Positions 56,951 through 64,000 of a stretch of DNA of 64,000 nucleotides are shown here, piece by piece. Made by a program: the position numbers and the translations under genes. The stretch is from Notospermus geniculatus. Taxonomy: Eukaryota > Nemertea > Pilidiophora > Heteronemertea > Lineidae. The notes beneath the pieces are model-generated. The model was not told the origin of the DNA, made no database searches, and saw nothing but the letters and a program-made list of their open reading frames with translations. The DNA lies in assembly GCA_002633025.1 (NCBI GenBank), contig NMRB01000310.1:353373-417372 (forward strand), given 5' to 3'. The stretch's first letter is position 1. Each line of letters begins with the position of its first letter.

Positions 56951-57201
56951 TGGAGTTTTCGCAAATCCCTCGAAACGCCAACGCGAACGCCAATCCCATT
57001 GTTCGATGCCACGAAGAGAGGAGCCAACAAAGGATAGACGCTCGCGTCGGCGTTTCGGGGTTTTACGAAAACTAGAGAGTTTTCGCCAAGCCGCCGAAAC
57101 GCCAACGCGAACGTCTATTCTTTTGTTCAGTGCTCCCTTCCTGGCATCGAACAATGGGCTTGGCGTTCGCGTCGGCGTTTCGGGGATTTGCGAAAACTCC
57201 A
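56951..57201. mobile_element. double palindrome element (MITE)
   Basis: The outer arms run from TGGAGTTTTCGCAAATCCCT to AGGGATTTGCGAAAACTCCA-like sequence at the right end, about 60 bases each and including CCATTGTTCGATGCCA / TGGCATCGAACAATGGG. An inner pair (GACGCTCGCGTCGGCGTTTC / GAAACGCCAACGCGAACGTC) is also present. The CGAAACGCCAACGCGAACG motif occurs twice and its complement twice, so the unit is a palindrome of palindromes. Confidence 0.8.
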
Positions 57202-57365
57202 TATTGGGCCTATTATATCATTTTCCCTGTACAGTTTCACTCTCTTAAGGTATAAGAAGATTGAAATTTCCGATATTGACACAGACAATCAAAGGTGGAA
57301 GCTATTCGGAGTTGGTCAATCATCTCCAGCTCCGCGCAACGAAAAGTTCCCACCGTATGGCAACC

Positions 57366-58364
57366 TCATCCCAAGGACATCCGGCTAACTTCGCTATCTC
57401 GTCTACGAGTCCTCCGTAGACTGTAGGGATCTGATACACTTCTAGCTGGTTCATCCACATTTTTCACATGTATGATTTTGTCACCGAGTTTTAACGTTTC
57501 TTGCATTCTCCCCTTTACAAATTTTCTATGGACGAATGGGTGAGTATTTTTAAGCGAAGTGCACGGGACTTCAACCACATTCTCCAGTGATTCCTCAAGT
57601 TTGTGACTATAAAACCACGTCATGCACATCGCCGGGGACTCCGGATACGTCAGCTGAAGCATTGACAAGCCGTCGTGCGGGGAGGGAAGTAAAAAACCCT
57701 CGTATGGTCGTAAATGCAATGGGAAAACTACGTCCCGCGGATATTTGATATAGTCAAACTCTGGGGCGATGTCCCAGATATGTGTGAGATTCCCGGTGTA
57801 GAACTGAATGTCTAAATACGGCCATTTCCAGGGGTACTGACTAAAGCTTTTCGACTGGTTCGACCAGAGTTTGAATCTTGTCTGGTATGCGTCGTAAACG
57901 TGGTATTTTGGTTTGAGATCTGAAAGTGCTTGAAGCAGACGTTTTTGACACGTGACATTCACCATGACGTCTACGTCATCATCCCATGGGATCATAGAAT
58001 GATGACGCCACGACCCCAGCAAGGTTCCACTGTAAATGAAATATTCCATTCCCAACTGAGTTGCTGCGTGATGAAATGCTTTCAATATATCCAAAGCCAG
58101 TCCTTTCTCTTTCTTGTTCATTCCACGCCGTTTTAACTCCGATACGGCTGTTTCTGGTTGCTTCATGTACCTCATCGCCCGTGGTCCTGCCCTACTAAAC
58201 GTCAGGATGGCAAAGAGACCAAATGCCGAAAGGATGACCGACAAAATAAACAACTTGACGTATCCACATCCTGGGAAGCACCTCGTGAATAACCGCATCC
58301 TTCGTCGAGTTCCTGAAATGAACGAGGGGGATGAATGAGCAGTGAGGAAAAAGCCCTTCTTCAT
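57366..58364 (-). CDS. LicD-like phosphotransferase-family protein, type II membrane
   Basis: An intact single-exon frame of 332 residues. A basic N-terminus (RRRMRLFTR) precedes one membrane helix near residues 36-58 (YVKLFILSVILSAFGLFAIL), giving a type II Golgi-type topology. The LicD-family fold follows: helical ALDILKAFHHAATQLG, then YFIYSGTLLGSWRHH and PWDDDVDV, whose aspartates bind metal and nucleotide in relatives such as fukutin and FKRP. Later YLDIQFYTGN and FPLHLRPYEG are also typical. LicD proteins transfer phosphocholine, ribitol-phosphate or similar groups to glycans; the substrate here is unknown. The ATG at 58,364 is the longest start and Met-23 is an alternative. No intron is needed. 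Similar single-exon LicD genes are common in marine invertebrates. Confidence 0.88.
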   Translation of the reverse strand: MKKGFFLTAHSSPSFISGTRRRMRLFTRCFPGCGYVKLFILSVILSAFGLFAILTFSRAGPRAMRYMKQPETAVSELKRRGMNKKEKGLALDILKAFHHAATQLGMEYFIYSGTLLGSWRHHSMIPWDDDVDVMVNVTCQKRLLQALSDLKPKYHVYDAYQTRFKLWSNQSKSFSQYPWKWPYLDIQFYTGNLTHIWDIAPEFDYIKYPRDVVFPLHLRPYEGFLLPSPHDGLSMLQLTYPESPAMCMTWFYSHKLEESLENVVEVPCTSLKNTHPFVHRKFVKGRMQETLKLGDKIIHVKNVDEPARSVSDPYSLRRTRRRDSEVSRMSLG

Positions 58365-58399
58365 GCGAGATGTTGGTTCACTGTGGGCAACACAGCCGT

Positions 58400-58515
58400 A
58401 GAAAACTGTCCCTGAGACCTATGCCACAATCGGCTGCCCAGAATTAGCTGCGGCTGAGTTGTCCGCAGAGAGCCAACTCATGCGAAGACAAACTCTCACG
58501 ACATTGGAGGAGCGC
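58400..58515. repeat. dispersed repeat shared with 45,895-46,015
   Basis: It begins about 40 bases upstream of the LicD-like start codon and carries GAGTTGTCCGCAGAGAGCC and TTGGAGGAGCGCC. It may lie in the promoter or 5' UTR of that gene. Confidence 0.5.
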
Positions 58516-58824
58516 CTCAAGTATATACCACTGGGCTGCGTTTAAATGTTTGTGGTTGAACTATCCAGAGTGGAAATACGGTATATCGTTCTCAATTTAT
58601 CCATGTCTCACCCATTTTGGATCCAAAAATTGGAATTTGAAATGTTATCCGTGGAATTTGAGTCCGCTACAACACTTAGGCCCAGATAGGCCTTACGTCT
58701 GGTAAGACAAGCCGACCGCCGCTCACAGGACACATGATAGAGTGAAATTCCATTAGAACAGTAAATAGCCTCAGGTTTATCCAACAACTAATTTCATACC
58801 ACTCCTTCAAAGTTGGACATCTTT

Positions 58825-59141
58825 NNNNNNNNNNNNNNNNNNNNNNNNNNNNNNNNNNNNNNNNNNNNNNNNNNNNNNNNNNNNNNNNNNNNNNNNNNNN
58901 NNNNNNNNNNNNNNNNNNNNNNNNNNNNNNNNNNNNNNNNNNNNNNNNNNNNNNNNNNNNNNNNNNNNNNNNNNNNNNNNNNNNNNNNNNNNNNNNNNNN
59001 NNNNNNNNNNNNNNNNNNNNNNNNNNNNNNNNNNNNNNNNNNNNNNNNNNNNNNNNNNNNNNNNNNNNNNNNNNNNNNNNNNNNNNNNNNNNNNNNNNNN
59101 NNNNNNNNNNNNNNNNNNNNNNNNNNNNNNNNNNNNNNNNN
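58825..59141. other. assembly gap (317 N)
   Basis: A run of N. Repeat units continue directly on its right side, so the gap probably hides more of the same tandem array. Confidence 0.99.
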
Positions 59142-59450
59142 CCAAAGCACTCACGTCAATGAAATTTGGAATAGAGGGGTATTTTGCTGTGCTGAGTTCA
59201 AAACCTGCCGGATCCAAGAGGTTTGACCGATGGGTCGGCCGCCATTTTGAATGTTCAAAATGGCCGCCATGCAGAGGTTGGAAGTCACACTAAGATAGCC
59301 TCCAAAGCACTCAGGTCAATGAAATTTGGTATAGAATAGAGGGGTATTTTGCTGAGCTGAATTCGAAAATTGCTGGATCCAAAAGGTTTGACCAATGGGT
59401 TGGCCGCCATTTTAAATTTTCAAAATGGTCACCACGATAAGAGGTAAACA
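59142..59450. repeat. about 160-bp tandem repeat, two visible units
   Basis: CCAAAGCACTCACGTCAATG at 59,142 returns as CCAAAGCACTCAGGTCAATG at about 59,301. Each unit contains GAGGGGTATTTTGCTG and ends with GGCCGCCATTTT followed by a short palindrome (TTCAAAATGG). The first unit starts at the N gap. Confidence 0.85.
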
Positions 59451-59635
59451 CCAGATGGCTGATGTCAGTATTCATTCTACATCACCATGAAGGAGTTATT
59501 CCTCCAAGATCAGAGAAATACTGTTATTTCAATGAGTTTGAATCTCCCGCCGTTTGGTAACTGTCCTATATAACCCAAGAACGTAAAGCAAACAAGGCTA
59601 AACACATCAAAATCACACTCCAGGCAGAGCTGATC

Positions 59636-59992
59636 GGGGGCCATATTTATGAAGCTTTCGCAACTTTGCGTTCACGCAAATCTATTGTAAAGCCTGCCGC
59701 ACACTGGGGCTATCTGCTGAGCAAAAAGTCATTCGAGACCGTTTGCTCAGCAGATAGCTGACCGAAAAATACGCGCACACGCGAGCTTCTGCCTCGCGAG
59801 GCAAAAAAAATCACCAAAATCACGCGCACACGCGAGCTATCTGCTGAGCAAACAGTCTCGAATGACTTTTTGCTCAGCAGATAGCTCCAGTGTGCGGCAG
59901 GCTTAAGGCAGTCAGTGAACATTAGGGCAAGTGCAGCCAAACAATAGATTTGTGTGAATGCAAAGTTGCGAAGGCTTCATAAATATGTCCCC
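59636..59992. mobile_element. outer MITE of the GGGGCC-end family, split by another MITE
   Basis: GGGGGCCATATTTATGAAGC at the left pairs with GCTTCATAAATATGTCCCC-like sequence at the right; CGCAACTTTGCGTTCACGC also pairs with GTGAATGCAAAGTTGCG. The two arms are interrupted by a second complete element at 59,692-59,902. Confidence 0.8.
59692..59902. mobile_element. inner MITE, inserted in the element above
   Basis: GCCTGCCGCACACTGG and then GCTATCTGCTGAGCAAAAAG at the left are mirrored by CTTTTTGCTCAGCAGATAGC and CCAGTGTGCGGCAGGC at the right, about 50 bases per arm. TAA lies on both sides, a likely target duplication of PIF/Harbinger type. ACGCGCACACGCGAGCT occurs twice inside. Confidence 0.85.
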
Positions 59993-59999
59993 TGCTCAG

Positions 60000-60444
60000 T
60001 AATAGGTTCAGATGATCAAATTTGAAAAACCACGTGTCAGTCTGATCCAGTGCGTCTGGCTGTCGGGGCATGTCCTTGTGCCAATACAGAAACCCCCACA
60101 AAGGGCCAGGAACTTTAGGGGAATGTTTTCGGGATGGATTGGAGACTTTGACAGAGAAAACTTCTGTTTTCTGTTTTACTTTGAAGTTTTCGAAGCCTTC
60201 CGAGAAGACCGTTCATGATCCAAATGCATCCTGCCGGCGGGACAGCGCACAGGGTCGGGCCAGCGTGCAATTGGGGCAGTGGTTGAAATGAATAAAAACC
60301 AAATGATAGAAAATAGAGAAATTTATTCCTGCTCCGTGGACTTGAAATCGTATTTTGGCAGGTTTTTTGCAGCGTATTTTGGAAGCAATTTATCCCATAT
60401 TTCAGCACTGCAAATCGTACTGCCGTATTGACGATGTTATTCCC
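60000..60444. other. no gene seen
   Basis: Short frames only. The reverse frame at 60,115-60,552 is largely drawn from repeat sequence. Confidence 0.45.
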
Positions 60445-60599
60445 TAAGGGTAGGAACACACCTAACGCGATTCGCATGCGATTGGGCGACGCATGCGTCA
60501 ACGCAATTGTTTGCGTGCAGTGCGGCGGAAAATAACAAAGGCGTTGCCGCATGCGTCAACGAATCGCGTTAGGTGTGTCCCTACCCTTACCAAAATAGA
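60445..60599. mobile_element. CG-rich MITE
   Basis: TAAGGGTAGGAACACACCTA and ACGCGATTCG at the left pair with CGAATCGCGT and TAGGTGTGTCCCTACCCTTA at the right. GCATGCG palindromes lie inside. The element is about 155 bases with no coding capacity. Confidence 0.85.
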
Positions 60600-60789
60600 C
60601 CTACGCGTAGGCCTATCCCGTACGGGTTGGCGGCTCTGCCATCCCAACTCAAAAGGTGCAGGAACTTCTGCGTTCGGAATTTGTGGCTGCCCCCAGACGT
60701 GACCAGCTTGAAAGGCCACTCTCTTCACATGCTGAAGCCAGTTACTTCGAGTATCGCGCAGTTAGGTGACATTCTTCTGCTATCATGTT

Positions 60790-61075
60790 TGAGGTATAGG
60801 GGTACCCCTGGTTCATCAGTAAGGAGTGCCCTTACATATCTGAAAGCGATTGCATGTGAAAGAACACCCCTGAAAACACAGGAAACGACACCATGGTCAT
60901 TACCATAGGAATGTGCATTTTGGACGTAGCCGTTCAGAATGAAACATGGGTTCGCGCTTGTGTCTGGGGTAGGGGTACCCCTAGTTAGCATATACTGAGT
61001 AATCTTATGCACTCAACTATCTTTTTATGTGAAAGAACAATCCCCAAAACATAGGTAAAGACACCAAGATCACCG
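60790..61075. repeat. diverged tandem repeat, period about 173 bp
   Basis: GGGGTACCCCTGGTT at about 60,799 returns as GGGGTACCCCTAGTT at about 60,972. ATGTGAAAGAACACCCCTGAA and ATGTGAAAGAACAATCCCC lie at the same offset, as do GACACCATGGTCAT and GACACCAAGATCAC. The two units are well diverged. Confidence 0.65.
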
Positions 61076-61608
61076 GATTCTGACAAAGGATTTTCAAATT
61101 ACATCATTTTAAGGAAAATAGGTCAAACACCAAATCCCGCTGACTGTGAGTAACAAAATCAAGATTATCAATATATCGCTCCATAAGAATTCAGATTGAT
61201 CCAAAACAGGTAGATTAAAGTTGGTTTGGTCATTGCATATTATTTATTCTAAAAGAGTTGTATGCTAAAATGTATTGACCAACGTGCCTGGCGGCCATCT
61301 NGCAGAGTACCACAGTAGACCAACCAGACTGAGACATCTCCTGTAGACCTATGAGGTATAGTGGCGGGGTAGGTGGGGCGCAGCTTTCTATTGCATCTTG
61401 CATAACAAGGTAATTTTGGGGCATCTGCCTATTATAGGGGGCCTAGAGATTGATATAATTCGTTTCACGACCAGCGGGCGGGATGGGTATTGTATATTTT
61501 CAAGAGAACGGTGATCCCCCCGGGGACCCCCCAGACTATGACGTTTTGGTATATGAGATATGAAGTGTTGCACACGGATCTTTACTGGACACGTGCGTGC
61601 AGAGGACA

Positions 61609-61767
61609 TCATGAATCATCCTGCGCATGTTGGGTCTGCAGATTAGCCACCTTTCCCTGTAGGGTCTCTGGGGAAAGCAGAAACCCATTGTCTTTCAGGA
61701 AGTGCCAAGCTCGTTCCCAAGGGTCATTCACTCCTCGTTCTACAAGCACTCGCTTCAGTAACTCCAT
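61609..61767 (-). CDS. short ORF or last exon, unknown protein
   Basis: The minus strand holds an open frame of 52 residues from ATG at 61,765-61,767 to TGA at 61,609-61,611, starting MELLKRVLVERGVNDPWERA and followed by WHFLKDNGFLLSPETL. The composition, rich in Leu, Glu and Lys with two Trp, is that of a soluble helical protein and not of a repeat. The frame is open about 12 codons further upstream, to a possible acceptor (GGATTAG). I do not recognise the family. It may be a terminal exon of a gene starting to the right. Confidence 0.35.
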   Translation of the reverse strand: MELLKRVLVERGVNDPWERAWHFLKDNGFLLSPETLQGKVANLQTQHAQDDS

Positions 61768-62068
61768 GGCACGGACTGTTCTTGGAGACGAGGCTAGACT
61801 GGTTTTTATCCTAATCCGTCAGCAGATAGATTATGCATTCTCTAAGTATACTTTGATATTTGATTACCAGTTGCCTTTTTCGTGTTCACGCACAGTTGGC
61901 CTGGATTCGCATAATAAAACATTGTCCTCGCACCAGAGTTCCATTTCAGACACTTCCCAAAAGAAGAACTTTTTCAGCAGAGATCTTCTTGCTAACATGG
62001 TACGGGATGGTAAAGCATGCCGAAGCGCTGGTTACTGCGATCTTGATTCAAGCGGCGAATCCACTCCG

Positions 62069-62172
62069 CGATTTTGGCTTGAGACGGGGTTGCGATACCT
62101 TGCGGTCACCTTATAAGGACTTCCGATTGCCATATAAGGTGATCGCAAGGGATCGCAACCCCGTCTCACGCT
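62069..62172. repeat. inverted repeat around GTTGCGATACCTTGCGG
   Basis: TTGAGACGGGGTTGCGAT and CCTTGCGGTCACCTTAT pair with ATAAGGTGATCGCAAGG and GATCGCAACCCCGTCTCA, about 40 bases per arm with a short loop. Probably a MITE. Confidence 0.8.
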
Positions 62173-62642
62173 TCAGTCGTCGCTGATAACGTCATACGAA
62201 ACTTACAGTTGCACACGTAAAATGTTTAGTTCGTCAGGCATCACACTGGCCGCGCGGTAAAGAACACTGAGACGGCATGACTCCGGACCGTGCGAAAGCC
62301 GCAGTTTGCTTGGGTAAAGGCGCCCGAATTCGAAAAATTCACCTACCGTATGCCCCTACGTCGAATTCAACAGTTTTTGGTAAGTATACAGGCACAAACT
62401 GGCCCGATACGATACGTGCAGACAATGATTCAGAATACAATGATGTCATATACGATTTTATCTCGTGACGGCGGAATTAGGTCCAGTATTTTTGAACCCA
62501 CTCGCACCTTCATTGATACACTTGAAAGGCCCCGCGTCGATGAAAAGTAGGATGAAAGTTGACACAAGATACTAGTATGAACCATTCACCTGGCTCGAGG
62601 GGTGCCAGACTGGGCTGAAGGTATTTCTACAAACTATTAATG

Positions 62643-62910
62643 ACAGGTTATGCTTTCAGGGAATACAGACCCGCTTGACCCACGCAGTGGTCGTCGTCAG
62701 TCTGGCGTCACAAATGTTCCTTTTCATGTTTTACTGTTCGTCGACGTTGGGACTGTCAGTGAATTCGACACTTGTCCGTCAGTCGAATCATGGAAACAAA
62801 CTTCAGTCGGAGGTTTCCTGAATGCTTTGAGGAGAGAACGACATCAGTTTATCGCCAACCAATTTAGGTGGGCCGGCCAGCCGGGCCACGAGATTGTCGT
62901 ATATTTATAG
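62643..62910 (+). CDS. possible last exon, unknown protein
   Basis: TATGCTTTCAGG offers an acceptor near 62,660, after which an open frame runs to TAG at 62,908-62,910, ending FRWAGQPGHEIVVYL. Frame content (VPFHVLLFVDVGTVSEFDT) looks coding-like, but no family is recognised and no upstream exon was found. It may equally be part of a decayed mobile element. Confidence 0.25.
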
Positions 62911-64000
62911 GAGTGTATATCAGCATGTCTGATCCATGTGTTGCTTATCATGAACTACAGAGTTCGTGATAAACTGGCTATGCTGTAAAATATGAGGGAA
63001 AATATCTGTCGAAGCGTTGCAAGGTAAAGATAACAATTCCCTTGTGCTTTGTCGCCTGAGGTATCACCTGATGCATGAAGTCTACCCGTCTGAGGTACAC
63101 CCATGCCCTTGAAGACGCAAGGGTGACGACATTTTTGAATGTTCCCCATCTATGCAGTTGCTTACTCTATAATAGTGAGTTTAAGAAATCAAACGTTAAC
63201 GCTAACGGTAACGCTATTACGTCAAAATGACGTCCCCCCTAGAAGAAATGCAACAGATTCATTCGATGTGACGTCAAAATGATGTCATTAACGTTAGCGT
63301 TAACGTTAACGTATTGTTTCTTAAACTCACTATTAACAATATCGTTTCGCATTTGACCAAAGTGCACCAGCATACATGCAATGCCCTGTACATCGAATCA
63401 AAATAATACATTACGGTACTTTTATACAGCACTATGAATGATACCATTAGATGACGGCACATTTCATTTGCGGCTGTCTAAACAACCCCTGGTGCCCATT
63501 AAAACGAGATAACGTTTTAAATGTCAGAATCCAGCGGGAACAGTTGAGACGAGCTAAATTCTTCCATTATCTTTCTTCCTTGTGGAAGTCAACACATTCT
63601 TGACACCTCCCCCGATGTAAGAGATGATGGATAACATCGTCCGTCCTACCTTCACGTTCGTCTTTGAGCCACGCCGGTACCGGATTAATTCTGAGACAGT
63701 CCCTAAAGAGCGATGTTGAAATACATGTACGTCTTACCTACATTTGCCCAAAAATTTAACAGGGTGGCGACGCGCTGTTTATACTGAGGTTGACAACGGG
63801 TGAAGAAAAAATATCGACGAAAACGAATTCACCAAAACTAACCTTTTATACCTTTGTGAAGAGAAGATATCCTTGGCGAGGTGATGAGGATGTTGGCTGC
63901 TACCTATAGGTATCCTTCTGTTCATCGCAGCATGCCGCACCGCATGGTATACATTTCCGAGCGCGTGCGCCGAGTATACTACTGTCTATACCAGTTCTCT
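62911..64000. other. no gene seen, one MITE
   Basis: Only short frames are present. The stretch holds the inverted-repeat element at 63,170-63,335. CG content rises towards the right edge near 63,900-64,000 (GAGCGCGTGCGCCGAG), which could be the start of a promoter outside the window. Confidence 0.45.
63170..63335. mobile_element. MITE with AATAGTGAGTTTAAGAAA ends and TGACGTCA-like sites
   Basis: TAATAGTGAGTTTAAGAAA at the left is mirrored by TTTCTTAAACTCACTATTA at the right, followed inward by GTTAACGCTAACG and CGTTAGCGTTAAC. The centre carries ACGTCAAAATGACGTC and GTGACGTCAAAATGATGTC, two near copies of a CREB/ATF-type site. Confidence 0.85.

Larger units (their letters stand above)
49556..57365. 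other. PACS 3' flank and gene-poor stretch
   Basis: Apart from the minisatellite at 49,870-50,335, a possible element at 53,773-54,661 and a palindromic element at 56,951-57,201, no gene is supported. AATAAA occurs near 51,453 and near 55,600 and could be PACS poly(A) signals, which would make a long 3' UTR. Reading frames are under 140 codons and have no domain. Confidence 0.5.

Noticed and set aside
56843-57202. 119-codon minus frame rich in Arg and Ser
   Set aside because: It lies within the palindromic element and its halves mirror each other.
61490-62116. 208-codon plus-strand frame
   Set aside because: It overlaps a more coding-like minus frame and an inverted repeat, and has no domain.
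1-64000. CRISPR array, toxin-antitoxin, phage or operon structure
   Set aside because: The window has introns, SINEs and MITEs throughout, and no regularly spaced direct repeats of CRISPR type. The only regular arrays are head-to-tail satellites.

Overview
The window is nuclear DNA of an invertebrate animal, most likely a marine one with a large, highly heterozygous genome such as an echinoderm, hemichordate, amphioxus or a lophotrochozoan. I infer this from GT-AG introns of 0.1-7 kb, animal gene families (PACS sorting protein, peptide-type GPCR, LicD-like protein), tRNA-derived SINEs, many MITEs, and AGGCCTA-rich and TACATGTA-rich DNA. The species cannot be fixed from the sequence. There is no operon, CRISPR array, phage or bacterial feature.

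Layout. At 1.5-6.3 kb (+) lies a multi-exon gene for a DUF6589-type protein, complete in layout apart from two one-base frame breaks. Converging on it at 7.4-8.5 kb (-) is the 3' part of a RecQ-like helicase gene with an in-frame stop. From 8.5 to 15.5 kb I see no convincing gene, only repeats, a GC-rich palindromic island and one weak two-exon ORF. At 15.5-16.5 kb (-) is a broken GPCR. From 16.5 to 21.3 kb there are SINEs and MITEs.

The main gene is PACS (phosphofurin acidic cluster sorting protein, + strand). Seventeen exons between 21,294 and 49,555 join into one uninterrupted frame of 741 codons plus stop. The N-terminal exons were not found. Two stretches of this gene, 22.5-26.0 kb with 26.1-29.4 kb and 32.2-34.9 kb with 35.3-38.0 kb, are near-identical tandem copies, each carrying one PACS exon. 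The first copy of each pair stops exactly at an N (26,015) or an N gap (34,881-35,057). The best explanation is that two haplotypes were laid end to end in the assembly. Differences between the copies, such as a hairpin MITE present in only one, then become natural heterozygosity.

After PACS come a 32-bp minisatellite, a long gene-poor stretch, an intact single-exon LicD-like gene at 57.4-58.4 kb (-), a gap flanked by about 160-bp repeats, and a dense set of MITEs including one inserted inside another. A few short ORFs near 61.6-62.9 kb are of uncertain status.

The most unusual item is the facing pair of DUF6589 and RecQ-like genes, about 1.2 kb apart, both damaged. This could be the remains of one two-gene mobile or selfish unit, but no flanking terminal repeats were found and the link is a hypothesis.
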